A stretch of 64,000 nucleotides of DNA from Colias croceus (GCF_905220415.1 NC_059562.1:3797501-3861500); one strand, 5' to 3'. Numbered from the stretch's first letter, positions 20,772-34,000 are shown. Notes: generated by a model not told the origin, from the sequence alone. Numbers and translations: made by a program.

Positions 20772-23766
20772 GTGTGCGTCAGGATTGCTCCGCCAAGTTA
20801 TCAAATCAGAAAATGGTTTCAGCCAAAAATTTGTCAATATTTGTCAAAATCGAAAGAAACAAACCCCGTATTTGTCAAAGCAGAAATAAAGAAGTTATAA
20901 GCGTTTTAAGTTGGCCGCGCAATCCTGACGTCAAGGACTGCGCGGCCACGGAGATCTCAGCAACTACTTGGGATAGAGAAATAATTCCTTTTGTCAACTC
21001 AAGTCTGTATTTGTCAAGATTTGTCGAAAAATGAATCAAAGCTCTATATCAGTATTATAATTAAATATTCGCCTTGAAAGTCATGGCCGCGCAGTCCTTG
21101 ATTTGCTATTTTGTTTTTAGTATTTTTTTTATTAAAATTGAAGACTTCATATAGTATAGGAGTTAAAAGGAGAAAGGTCTTAATTTGTCGAAACTGACAA
21201 AAGCTTTAAAATACGACTAAAGTGTAATTAAACAGACGAAATCAATTTAAAACACAAAACTCGTGGCCGCGCAGTCCTGACGTTACTTTAAACCATGATA
21301 TCTCAATAACTATAGTAGCTAAGATTTTGCTGTAGACGTCCATATAATCCTTATATTAACCCCATTAAAATGACATATCCTTTTACCCTCAACACTGTTT
21401 GGGACGCGAGTAATCTCAAGAATTATGTTACCCCATACAATGTTCTAGTAGAGTGACCATAATGTCGATTTGTTTTTAATCTTTGTCAAACTGGCTATGA
21501 CAGCACAGTTCAAGGGCATTCTGTTCTGTTAGTCAAAAACTTAAATAAAATACTAAATAAGACGAAATAAAAAACTTGTTTAATATTTGAATATTTTTAT
21601 TCATTGCACAAATATAAAGATTTCAAAAATCAACAAAATCATTATTCTTCAACTTTAAATGTTTTTCATCGGCTCTTACACCTCTACTAAAACATAAGTT
21701 AAAAAATGGATATATACAGAATCGTTTGTACTCTCTTCTAATTTACTCTTGTTATCGTCGTAACAAAGCATTCCGCTATTTCTTATAATATGACACTTAT
21801 AATGCCCTATTGTTCCAAGTATTGGAGGAACATATTCTACGGCACCTAATAATTTATAAATGTTTTGTTTAATTATTATACTTTTAGGTACCTCATGTAA
21901 AAACACCATTTGCGTGCCATTTAAATCGAATGTAGTTCAATTTTTGACAAGGTATAATGAAATAGAACTACTTCATTGCATTTTCTGCATTGCTTGTTTT
22001 CCCAATCATGAATAATAATAGAATCTTCCAAGTTACTGATGGTGAAAATATTAATTATATCTAAATTTAACTGTATAAACACATGTTTTCTTCTTGATGG
22101 GGTAGAATTTATGCACGCACTATTTGAACAGTTACTTACAGAAGAAGCACTAAAAATAATATCATTTAAGACGTGCTCATAAATAAATGCAGCGTTACAT
22201 TCACAATCATAATGATTGTTTTTGAAATGTATCGAAGCAATTCTTATTCTTAATAATTTGTTTGCTTCTTAACTGTTATTATCAGAGTTACAGAGGATTT
22301 GTAAAAACGCTGTTATATCCCTATTTCTGCAATTATTGTCAAATAAATCGCGTATGCATGAATACTCTTTAAATCCGTGGGCCAATAAAAAAATACGGAA
22401 TCAAATGCACAAGTGTTTGTTAATTTAATATTTTTTTCAGATATATCTTGTACAGTAAAATTACTATTTTTTAAAAACATTATATTTACAGATTTATTTG
22501 CAGAATCATCTTTAGGAACACCTTCGCCTCTCCAGTTTTCAACATACGTAGGAATTACTGAGAATACCGAATCATTTAAAAACGTTTTGGTTACACTAGG
22601 TTTTTCTTTTTTGCAGCATTTGTTTTCAAATGGTAACATTTTTCGCTTCCTAGTCTTACCTCGTTTTCTTTTAATGTTTTTCTCCTTTTTGTCTACAATG
22701 TCGGCGAAATTATTTAAACAATTTAAAGCAATTTTTGTGCAAATGAAAAGCAATATTAGAAAGAGAGCGCAATAGGCAAACTCGCGTCGATGCTCCTGTA
22801 GTGCGGCCGAAGAGACCAACTTAGAATAATGTTAAAATAGTAATTTTACTGATTTATCTGTAAAAAATATTAAAACATTTAAAGTTGAAGAATAATGATT
22901 TTGTTGATTTTTGAAATCTTTATATTTGTGCAATGAATAAAAATATTCAAATATTAAACAAGTTTTTTATTTCGTCTTATTTAGTATTTTATTTAAGTTT
23001 TTGACTAACAGAACAGAATGCCCTTGAACTGTGCTGTCATAGCCAGTTTGACAAAGATTAAAAACAAATCGACATTATGGTCACTCTACTAGAACATTGT
23101 ATGGGGTAACATAATTCTTAAGATTACTCGCGTCCCAAACAGTATTGAGGGTAAAAGGATATGTCATTTTAATGGGGTTAATATAAGGATTATATGGACG
23201 TCTACAGCAAAATCCTAGCTACTATAGTTATTGAGATATCATGGTTTAAAGTAACGTCAGGACTGCGCGGCCACGAGTTTTGTGTTTTAAATTGATTTCG
23301 TCTGTTTAATTACACTTTAGTCGTATTTTAAAGCTTTTGTCAGTTTCGACAAATTAAGACCTTTCTCCTTTTAACTCCTATACTATATGAAGTCTTCAAT
23401 TTTAATAAAAAAAAATACTAAAAACAAAATAGCAAATCAAGGACTGCGCGGCCATGACTTTCAAGGCGAATATTTAATTATAATATTGATATAGAGCTTT
23501 GATTCATTTTTCGACAAATCTTGACAAATACAGACTTGAGTTGACAAAAGGAATTATTTCTCTATCCCAAGTAGTTGCTGAGATCTCCGTGGCCGCGCAG
23601 TCCTTGACGTCAGGATTGCGCGGCCAACTTAAAACGCTTATAACTTCTTTATTTCTGCTTTGACAAATACGGGGTTTGTTTCTTTCGATTTTGACAAATA
23701 TTGACAAATTTTTGGCTGAAACCATTTTCTGATTTGATAACTTGGCGGAGCAATCCTGACGCACAC
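20772..23766. mobile_element. Palindromic DNA transposon carrying a USP-like peptidase gene
   Basis: The 2995-bp element is bounded by GTGTGCGTCAGGATTG and its exact complement and flanked by the 8-bp duplication ATATTAAT (20764-20771 and 23767-23774). The arms, about 20772-21664 and 22873-23766, are nearly identical; I noted only a few mismatches. Inside each arm the motif GGCCGCGCARTCCTGA recurs in both orientations (left arm 20913, 20933, 21085 and 21265), and a variant of it forms the very tip. The ~1.2-kb centre holds the decayed peptidase gene (minus). Frames of 86 residues at 20774-21034 and 23504-23764 are identical only because the arms are copies. No transposase was recognised, so the element is probably non-autonomous. 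It resembles Foldback/Galileo-type architecture, but its superfamily is unassigned. Confidence 0.85.
21676..22819 (-). pseudogene. Ubiquitin-specific-peptidase-like gene inside the palindromic element
   Basis: Three consecutive minus-strand segments in different frames read as one protein. 22819-22313 gives a basic N-terminus and then a Cys box NTCAFDSVFFYW. About 22275-21924 gives HYDCECNAAF, paired cysteines in NCSNSAC and CRKCNEV, and HVFIQLNLD. About 21930-21676 gives FLHEVPKS, EYVPPILGTIGHYKCHI and CYDDN. The order Cys box, zinc-binding CxxC pairs, then a His box (GHYxxH...YDD) is that of ubiquitin-specific cysteine peptidases. At least two frameshifts or stops break it, so this copy is dead. 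A hydrophobic stretch at residues ~14-32 of the first frame may be a membrane segment. Substrate and role in transposition are unknown. Confidence 0.6.
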
Positions 23767-23775
23767 ATATTAATG

Positions 23776-23908
23776 TATTTAATAAATGTTTGTTACTCTT
23801 ACCTACTACTGGACGGATTTTGATGAAACTTTACAGTGATATTAATAGGTCATTAGAATAAAACAGAAATACTTTATTTTGCGGGTGTAACCGCGCGGCA
23901 CAGCTAGT
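23776..23908 (+). mobile_element. Helitron 3' fragment
   Basis: TGTTTGTTACTCTTACC, ACTGGACGGATTTTGATG and the 3' tail GTAACCGCGCGGCACAGCTAGT. It begins right at the target duplication of the palindromic element, whose insertion may have split it. It sits 25 bases before the second carbonyl reductase exon. Confidence 0.65.
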
Positions 23909-24138
23909 TAATCATATATTTTAAACTTGCAGGTATTCGCGTTAATTGCGTACATCCCGGCTATGTGATGTCAGACATGACAAAGGGAGTCGGTTCTATA
24001 AGCCCTGATGATGCTGCAGTAGTTCCTTTGCAAATTGCTTTGAATCCTGAAGACGGAGGCTTGTTTGTATGGCATGATGGTTCCCGCGTCCCTTGGGACG
24101 GACCTGACCCTAGAGGCTATATGGATAAGATGATGTAA

Positions 24139-25055
24139 CTGTAATCTCAGCTTATTCTTGTGATTAAATCAAATATAAAACTTTAGACAGGCCTTTTTAT
24201 TAAATTTATCTCCTTTGTATTACTCTTACATACCACTTTTCTTCTTGAAATAGATAATAATCTAATAATTCAATAAATACTAGTATTTTTTTTAGAATAA
24301 CTTCAATCCATCCTTCTCTATCCTATTCATGCACTACAATTATAAGTCCTAGTATTTTGTTAATACACAATGCTTTGTGCATTTTATTGTTAGTTACCAT
24401 GCTTTCAAATAATATTATCGAGTTCATCGAGTATTTAGTATTTAGTAGTTGTTGAGTTTCGGCAATACTTACCATGCAAAAAATATCCTCAGACCACAAA
24501 TTAATTACTGTTAGTAAATATATATATTTGAATATTTACAAAAAATAGACATGCATATGCACAGTTGTTTGGATAAGGTGTCGCATTAAAAGAGCGAATG
24601 ATAATTCTTTAAATTTAATAATTTTTATCATGAATAATGGCTCAATAAGGTACAAATTCAACCGAGTTGGCATCTCATTTAATATAGAAAAAAATAATTT
24701 CAAGTAACACGTAGACGATCCTAGCGCAATATATAATATATTAACAAATATACATATATCATCAGTCGCGAAACGAAAAGACTCAGAGAGGGAAGCGACA
24801 GCGAGCCGAGACCGAGACAATAGTAAAGAAAAAAAAAATTCATGATAATATAATAAAATATAAATCAAACTTTTTTTAAATAAAACAAATAGGTTAATTT
24901 ATTTTACAAATTCCTTTGTTATCATATTTCTCTCGTTAAAATATGCTCTCTTAATACAAAGATTTATCGATCACATCACCAACGGAAAGAGGCTAGGTAT
25001 AAGAAAATATAATATCCAGTGTCGGGAGCGGGGGGGAGGGGTTCGGATTGCACGT
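24139..25055. other. Convergent 3' regions of carbonyl reductase and CNOT4
   Basis: An ATTAAA near 24165 may end the plus-strand message. An AATAAA on the minus strand at about 24898-24903 may end the CNOT4 message, giving a 3' UTR of roughly 170 bases. No gene is seen in between. Confidence 0.5.
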
Positions 25056-28000
25056 TTACTTGGCGTCGATGCACTCGGCGGGGTGCTGGGAGGTCTTCGG
25101 GGGGGCGAAGCCGGGGGGCAGGGGCATGTTGTAGGCGACGCCCCAGGGCTTCTGCGCGGCGGGCCAGGGCGCGGGCTGCTGGTGGGCGTGGGCGTGGGCG
25201 TGGGTATGTGAGTGCAGCTTGACGCCGTTGGGCTGCACGGCCAGCTGGTTGAAGCGCGCGAACAGCTCGTGCTGGCTCAGCGCGCCCTGCGCCTTGCCGA
25301 AGTTCACCGACGTCGACATGATCGCCGGGTCCATCTGCGTCCAGTCTGAGAACATCGCATTGCTATTGGTGAAACCTGCGGATCGGTACCGTCAATTATT
25401 TGCATCTATTCACTCGTGGATCCGAGTAAATATTCAAATAATATATTGTGAACGGTGAACAGAAAGTGACACAAAAAATTTGGAAATTTTAATCACATAC
25501 AATAGCAATCATACTGAATGCCTTCAAGAATAATTTATATATCAGTTTTTAATACAATTGATACCTTGTTGTTGTGGTTGTTGTCTGCCGTAAACGCTCA
25601 AGTGACTGAAGCCGGGTGGGGGCAGGCGGGTGCGTCTGACACGGTCCATATTGTCTCTGTAAACGAAAAAATTTAATAATAAGTAAGTTGTAACACGTAT
25701 TTTTTAAACATTGATCTTTTATCGTGTTGTGTACAGGATGATTTCGAAACATTTTCCGGTAAAAAGTGATAAACACTAATTGTAAAAAAAATTGGTATAA
25801 ATTTGGCGTGCTTCAGGCGCGTTGAGAGTAAAATTTCTAGGTCATGGCAATACTGTCACGTCATGGAATAAGATTTTGGTAAAAGAAGTTTCACTTCTGA
25901 AACGTGTGCTCGGCACACACGCTCTTTTTTATGCGTTAACTCACCCGCTAGAGATGTTGCTGAGCATCATCTCCGTCTCCATCATCTCTGCCAAGGCCTT
26001 CTGCGTCTCCTTGAAGGGATCGAAGTCGAGATCATCGTCCCCGTCGCCCGCCGCTCGCCCGCCCGAGTTGTCTGATGCGCGGTAGTTGCTCATTCTGCTG
26101 TATATATCATTCATATTATATCATTAATACATATTTATTACTAAGTTTCCGCGTATTCATAGATAACGCATAGTTCCCGTTCCTGTGGAATTTCTGGGAT
26201 AAAAAGTAGCCTATATCTTATCATGGTCTTCAGCTACCAACATAGCAAATTTCATATCGATTCAGGAGTTTTTTCGTGAATGAGTAACAAATATACAAAC
26301 TTTCGCGATTAAATTAAGTAGGATTAATAGGGAAAAAGAGTGTGTGTACTTATGTACACGCGTTAGAAGTTATACTTCTTTGGCCTATGGAATAAAAAAT
26401 ACTAGAATATACAACTTGATCATAGTTATCAATTTTCATACCACCTAGAACTAACTTCATGCTGTTAAATTTAGGTGTCGGTGTGCGCGCGCATCGTAAA
26501 AATTCACTCTCATCATTTTTCTCCATCGCGCAAAGAAGTATAACTTCAAAAAACGTCGTTTGAAACGAAAAAGCTGGTGATCTTTTCTTAAAATTTACTC
26601 AACGATTAATGAAACATAAACATCGTGTGCCCACCTCTTGTGCTCCATCTCGAGGCGCTCCGCACTGAGCATGTTGTGCGGGTAGCGCGGGCGCTCCGCC
26701 CCCGAGCCTGCGCCCCCGGCCACCAGCCGCATCTGCTGCGCCTTGTGGAAGTCCGTGAAGAACTTGTCCATCGTGTCCGCTTGATATCGACCCTCGCTCT
26801 GAAATGTGTCAAACCTCATTAACTCGAGTCAAAACAGAAGAATAAAAATGTTAAAATTTTTTCGTGTTCAATTGTTTTTAAATCACTTTGGATTAGAAAT
26901 AAAAAATAAAATACGACAAGGAGTAAAGTATAAAACGTTATAAAACAGCTAGAGATAATTATTGTAAAAACATTAGAATAAAACTCATTATTAGCACAAT
27001 ACTTTCATATGGTCATAATTAAAAACTACTTCACTCTAAACAATTTTCTATAAAAAAAAGTTAATGTGTTATTAAGAAATATACTCACAACACTCTGTGG
27101 CGAATCGAATCCGTTTACAAGTCCACTCTGTTGCATATGTTGCTGATTCTGCATCTGCATCTGTTGATTGTGTAGCATGAAGCCGCCTATTGTGTTGCCC
27201 ATTGCATTTGTCCCCATTGAATTTACGCCTAATGTGTTCGCTCCCATAGAATTCGCGGCTAATGTGTTCACACCCATAGAATTTGTTCCTAACGTATTCG
27301 CCCCCATGGAATTTGCACCTAACGTACTTGCCCCTAACGAATTTGCCCCCATTGTATTCGCACCTAAAGAACTTGCCCCGAGTGTATTTGCGCCTAACGA
27401 ATTTGCCCCGAGTGTGTTTGCGCCTAACGAGCTTGTACCTAGTGTGTTTCCGCCTAACGAATTGACGCCTAGAGTATTCACTCCCAACGAATTTGCCCCC
27501 AACGCGTTAGCCGACATAGAATTACCACCTAGCGAGTTAACTGACAACGTGTTTGATAAATTCATAGATAGGGAGTTAGCTAATGTGTTCGCCGTGTTGC
27601 CGAGGGAATTTGTTACTAAAGAATTGTCTACTCTCATTCCGAACGGTGGAAGCATATTGGGGTTTGGATGATAATTAGCACCTGAAAAAGACATTTTCTT
27701 TGTAAAATGTTTGTCATTTTGTAAATGCCATTAGAAAGCGTTTGTCACATTTTTTCTGAATATTTATCATACATACTAGATATATTAAAATATTGTTTTT
27801 TTTTATATTTTCTTTTGTAAGCCATAGTTCAAAACTGCACAATACGTACCTAATAATTCACTAGCCGACTCCATTCCTATACTAGACGAAGGCATATAAT
27901 GTTTGAGGTCCACCATAACGTTGTGCTGGCGGGCCAGCAGCTCGTTCTGCCGCAACAGCATGCTGCGGTTGCGTTCCCGCATCAACAATTCCTTCTGGTC

Positions 28001-31000
28001 CATGAGACCTTGGCTAATTTGACTAATCTGTCTATCGTTGGCTAGATAGCCCATAGTATCCCTGTCTAATAACCCGTAGCCGTTCATGAGCGGGGCCTTG
28101 CTGTGCATCCCGTTGTCCACGAGCCCCGCGAGCATCTCCCTGTGCCTCTGCATCATTAATACTTCATTGTTGGCGTCGTTCAGCAGGTTGTGTGTGTCGT
28201 CCTCGAGCAAACTGTGATCGCTGTTATCTAGTAAATCGTGGTTCTCCAGGAGGCTGTGTCTATCTGATTCTAATTCGTCCAACTCGTTCGTTAAGAATTG
28301 CGTGTCATTCTCGAAAACGGACGTGTGCGTTTCCGTGTCCGTCTTCTCTGTGGCCGAACTGGATTCGCTGCTTTCGTTGCTAATACTATTCTTTGTTTTC
28401 GATTTGTCCGATTTACTCTTCTTCGCCTGTCCGTTTGTATTGCTATTGCTGTCTTTATTGCTTCTATTGCTTTTTTCCGTTTGATTATTATCTTTGCCGT
28501 TTTTGATCTGTGATTGCTGATTGTGTAGTGTTGGACTGGACGATTCTGATGTGCCGTTTTCTTGTGACTTTGCTGTGGAAAGATAGAAAAATCTATTTAA
28601 ATGTGTGTCGGTATCTCAGTTACTAGATGTTTCAGTTGTTGTCGACAAATAAAAAGAAAATAAACTAATTCAACATTTTTGGTCATTACTTATCGAAATT
28701 AATTTTTATAAAAATGAATATAATCTTACCCGTAGACTGTTGTGGTTTGGGACTGAGTTGTTTTCTCGCGGGACTATCGGAAGGTGGCGACGAGCCGAGG
28801 CTGGGCCACGCCTCTTTGCCATTGCCACTATTGCCATTACTGCCATTGCTACCGTTGCCAACATTACTACCATTTGTGTCCTTTTTCGATCTAAAACAGC
28901 GCACATTTTTAAACCCTATGTATTAAGTCATAAGAGCGAATTTAAGTTGTCAATGACGTTTGTTTGTAGGTTTTTTCAGTAAGTATTTATCCAAATATCA
29001 ATCAATTGTATAACTAATAGGTGATTAATATCAACAGAGTAATAAAAATATATCTTAGATTTACATAAATATTCCTTGTTGTAAGTGCATAAGTATGTAG
29101 TGTTTCATATTATAAGAATAGTTTCTTTTTTGGCAACAGTTCTGTTGTTTAGAAGGAATTGCTTAAAACAACCATAACTCTGATCGAATCGTAATGTAAA
29201 CAATGTTGTGTGTTTGTGGTTTATGAAACCACGGCAAAAGTGAAACTTTTTTTCACACTATAAACTAAAAATTATCGTATTTGTACGATAATTATCGTAC
29301 GTATCGTGCGTCACGCGACATGCGCTACACAGACCAAAAAGTTTGAGACGATGTAATAAAAGTTTCACTTTAAAAATTAAAATTTTATCATATCTAAGTT
29401 TTCAAACAATATCAGTACATCTTTAATAATATGTTAGACTTCAAGTATAATTTTTATGAGAAATTTGAAAATATACCCTCAAGTATTTTAAAAGAGATGG
29501 CCACATATCACGGGCTTTTTTATATTTGATGCATGTGAACAATACTCACTTAGATGTACTGACTGAATTAATTTGAGACGATGTGACCACTGTTGTTGGT
29601 ATAAAGTTCGATTGATTACCTGAAAGAACACGAAATATTAAAATTTCAAGTATTAAAACTATTTATACGAATTATTCATAATATTTTAACGCTTATTTAC
29701 AATATATGTATGTAGAAAATAGAAATGGAAAATGTAATTACCATATTTCCGTGTATTGTTACATCTATGATTATTTTGAACAAAATTAAATATATATAGA
29801 AACAAGATAAGTACTCACCATCTTTTGTACTGCCTTTATCTGCATTCGTACTAGAATTACCTGCAATTTTAAAACATTGTGTTATTACAATATGTTCATT
29901 TATATTGTTCCTACTATAATATTATAAATGCGAAAGTTTGTGAGGATTGATGTATGTGTATGTGTTTGTATGTATGTTTGTTACTCTTTCGCGCAAATAC
30001 TACTGAACCGATTACAATGAAATTTAGCACACATATTTTATCCCGGAAATCCCACAAGAACTCTGCGGGTTTTTCTTTGAAAACGCAGACGAAGCCGCGG
30101 GCGGAAAGCGAGTTAAGTATAGTACCTAGTTGCTTGTCGTCTGGCTTGGCGGCGAGCAGCTGCTGGTGCAGGCGCCGCTCGTACACCTGGTGCAGCCCCG
30201 CGTGCATCTCCTCCTTCGTGAACGACGCCTTCGGATCACCTGCGTGTATTACCAAACTTTACATTTAATGGGAAAACAACAATATGTTAGTGTAAAACTA
30301 CAATATGCTATGGTAGTTGCAAAATCTTGTTTCATTTTTCATAGAAAATTAATAAGATTGGAAAAAGTCCGTAGTTTAAAACACTCATAATATGTACATT
30401 GAAATAAAATGTAAATTTATCAAGTTAAAATGTGTACTTTTGTTTGTTCTTGGTGCACTATTGACACTTAAATTTCAGATGATCATCTTCCACGATCTTT
30501 CACGTCACGTCACGTAACACAACGTCACGTATCGTCACGCCATGTCACGTAACGTCACGCCACGTCACGTAACATCACGTCACATCACGCAACGACCCGT
30601 CACGCGAAATCACACAACGTAACGTCACGTAACGCAACGCAACGTCAACCCACGTCACGTCACGTCACGCAACGTCACTTCACGTAACGTAACGTCATGT
30701 CACGTCACGTAACGTCACGTCATGCAACGTCACGCCACGTCAGTCCACGTAACATCGCGTCCCGGCACTCACCCAGCTCGTGCAGGTACATGCAGTCGGG
30801 CTTCGGGCACGGCTGGTTCTTCATGAAGTTCGCGCAGTACTTGGTGGTGCCGAGCGAGCCCTTCAGCACGCGGCCGTCGAGCGTCACGTTGTTGACGCCC
30901 TGTATCGCGCGCAGGGCGTCCGCCGGCGACACGTACGTCACGTACGCGGACGCGGACGGGCTCTGTGTAACAACGATAAAGAACACGTTTAGTTATCCAT

Positions 31001-34000
31001 TATTGTACATTAAGGGCTCATTTTTCAATGCTCGGTTAAAAAAAAGAGCGAGCACACGTGTCAGAAGTTAGAAGGCACGAGATCGTCGCCTTACTCCATG
31101 ACGTGACGGTATTGCCATGACGCGAACTTGAAATTTTACTCTCAACGCGCCTAAAGATGTTTTACTTCAAAAATTTCATCAAACATATTTTAGAGATGTA
31201 TCAAAGATATTAAACAACCTTTACAAAGAAGTATCCGTGTTCGAATTGTCGGTCAAAATGCCAAAACATTTTTATTGAATATTCATTCAGTTGCCAATTG
31301 CCATTTTAAGCAACGGTATATTAATATTAAGCAAGCATTGAAAAATGGGCCCTTAGTATAGTAAAAATGTATGACTTATAAATTGTACTTAAAAATTTCA
31401 TTTAGTGCAATGTACAACCTTTGTATCAGCAAAAAACCTTGTGTTGTTGATGTTGTATAACTACATTCAAACCAATTGTGCATTGGATTTAAAATAGTTA
31501 GCAATGTCTTCTAAATGGCATTTAAAAAGTGCATTTAATTTGTTCAATGCACAACCTTTATCAGCAAAAAACCTTGTGTTGAAGATGATGGATAACTATA
31601 TTTTGCAACTAATGAAACCACTCAAGTATATCTTACGCTAACGGTAGCAAAAATTAAAGCCTTTTTTATTGAATTTTAAGCAAATAAAACTCTTAATCTA
31701 ACTTATATAATAAAAAATAATAAACAAAGTCCATACAGTGTGTACCTGTGACCCCGCATACGCTGGACTCTGATTTATGACTACTTTGTGAATTTTTCCG
31801 TATTTGCCAAAGTACTCTTGCCGTTTGAGAATCTGAAATAAAAATTAAAATATTTTAAACATAGTATTTGTGGCGTCTTTACATAAATTACTGCATTGTA
31901 ACAAGGTGAATTTTGTTTAACCATGGGGGCAAAACCACGGGTTAAAAAAAGTTTAGCTTCACCACGTGGTCGCAACCACGGGTTACAACAATCGATGAGT
32001 TGATTATCACTATTGGCTATATAATCTATACATGAATGCGATAGTATATAAGCACCACATTTAACACCAGAGCGGAGAGTTATATATATTTATGTATCGG
32101 TGGTAAATGTTAAAAAATGTTATGACGATTCAAAATAAGAAGTCTTATTCAATAAATAAATAAATATCTATAAGGTTAGGTATAGTCTGGCCTACCTCGG
32201 GGTCCGCGAGCCGCACGGGCAGGCCGACCACGAACACGAGGTTGTTCTGCACGACGCGCACGTTGGCGAGCGCGCGCCGCGACTCCAGCGTCTTGTTGCG
32301 GCGCTTCTGCTCGCGCGCCTTCTTCTCCGTCTTTATTGCGGCTACCTGCGCACACATTCGACGTTTAATAATATTTATTTATTAACCGACTTCAAAAAAA
32401 AGGAGGAGGTTATCAATTCGGCTGGTATGTTTTTTTTTTATGTATGTACACCGATTATTCCGAGGTTTCTGAACCGATTTAGGTGATTCTTTTTTTGTTC
32501 GATGCGGGATAGTGTCGAATTGGTCCCATAAAAATTTTATTCGGATAGGCCCCGTAGTTTTTATTTTATGAGCATTTTTGTCTGTATTTGTAAATGTTGC
32601 AAGTGCAAGTTTGAAGTCGGTTGTTTTTAACGCAGTTATCACTTTTTTTATTAAGCTATTGCATAGCTTCTGTCGCGGGCCTTGAGCGCGGGGAACGAAT
32701 CGAGAAATTCCGTAATGAAAAAACTTAACGCTCCCCACTCCGACGGGCGGAGGTGTGGCTTGAAGGCATAGCATGCAATAGCTTTACCGCGGCAGTCCCC
32801 GAGTGCCACACGTCGTTTTTATTTGGAGAACACACAGGTACAATTATTATAAACATAATAATATTATAGCAGTATTGTAACATTAGGTTATTAAATCTAA
32901 ATTGCACCCTCAACGTCTCACTGTGAGCATATTAAATACATAAATAACACAACAAATCAGAATCTACGGCAAACAGTTATCTTAACAACTTCAAATAATT
33001 ATTTTATTAGTTTAAACAATTATGCTGACTGACCAGTTGGCTTGGTGGTGACCCTGCCTTCCAAGCCAGAGGTCGTGGGTTCGATTCCTACCAAGGGCAA
33101 ATATTTGTATGATGAAAATCGATGTTTGCTCCGTGTCTGGGTGTTAATTATCTATATAAGTATTTATTTATAATTGTTTTATATAATCTACAGTTCAATT
33201 TGTCCTCAAAATATTGTGTATTATGTGCCCAATGCACTATAATTACCAATTTGCCAGATAGGCGTCTGGCAATCTGAGAAGGAGGTTCAAAAATTGTCAA
33301 CAATTGTCCACGACGCGTGGTATAAAACATACATTGAAATTTACACGTTATCTCGAGCCAGTAATGTTCAAAGTCAATTGTATTATTTAAAACTGTCTAA
33401 TTTTGAGCGTGATTTTAAGATATTGTCATAGTGTAAATTAATAATGGTGGTATTCTAATAATTCGTTTAAGTTATTTGCTATGTGTTTGTTATGTCAACA
33501 ACAAATCGTATCGGAAGTTTTAACAATCAGTACATTTATTACGTATAGTTTAACATTATTTACAACACATTGTTTAAATCCCCATAAAATAGACATAATT
33601 ATATATTATCTATACTTAATATTATTCATATTATAAAGCTGAAGAGTTTGTTTGTTTTAACGCACTAATCACAAGAACTACTGGTCCGATTTGAAAAATT
33701 ATTTAGTTAGATGGCCCATTTATCGAGGAAGGCTATAGGCTATATATCATCTCACTAAGACCAACAGAAGCGGAGCACTGCGGGTAAAACCGCGGAGCAC
33801 AGCTAGTTACATATATATAAATAGACATATATATTACCTGCTCTTGACTGAGTGGTGTGAAGTCTGCAGGGTTCTCCGGGTAGGCCTTCCGACACGCGGG
33901 ACACAGGCCGTTCTCTCCCTCCCTGATTCGATTCCAGCAAAACCGACATATCTGTCGAATAAAAAATGGCAATTATTACAAATATATTTTTATAATACAC

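Larger units (their letters stand above)
19722..24138 (+). pseudogene. Carbonyl reductase (CBR1-like SDR), frameshifted at the active site
   Basis: NADPH-dependent short-chain dehydrogenase of the cytosolic carbonyl-reductase family. Exon 19722-20369 encodes the cofactor motif TGANKGLG and the NNAG block, then SSSSGHLS. The reading frame breaks at 20288-20301, where 14 extra bases fall between the catalytic Tyr and Lys of YxxxK, and it stops at 20348. Beyond the insertion the other frame continues SKVGVNAYTFMLNRRLKNR to a donor at 20370. The exon from 23933 (after TTGCAG) resumes in phase with GIRVNCVHPGYVMSDMTKG and ends MDKMM at 24138. Without the insertion the length is 279 residues, close to human CBR1 (277). 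The intron holds a 3-kb palindromic transposon (20772-23766). Either this is a recently killed allele or the insertion is an assembly error. Confidence 0.8.

Noticed and set aside
20774..21034. 86-residue frame, identical to the frame at 23504-23764
   Set aside because: The identity is explained by the inverted arms. The frame runs through subterminal repeat motifs and has no recognisable domain, so I do not call it a gene.
24780..24835. Possible extra CNOT4 coding sequence in the 3' flank
   Set aside because: The C-terminal exon ends with a clear stop at 25056 and no acceptor or conserved block follows.
27168..27671. 167-residue plus-strand frame with repetitive FAPNEFAP words
   Set aside because: It is the antisense shadow of the CNOT4 pentapeptide repeat.
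30490..30755. CRISPR-like array
   Set aside because: The units are contiguous pentamers without spacers, and the context is a eukaryotic intron.
32382..32774. 130-residue minus-strand frame
   Set aside because: It runs across two adjacent transposable elements (the ACCGACTTCA MITE and the GC-rich repeat), so it is a chance frame.
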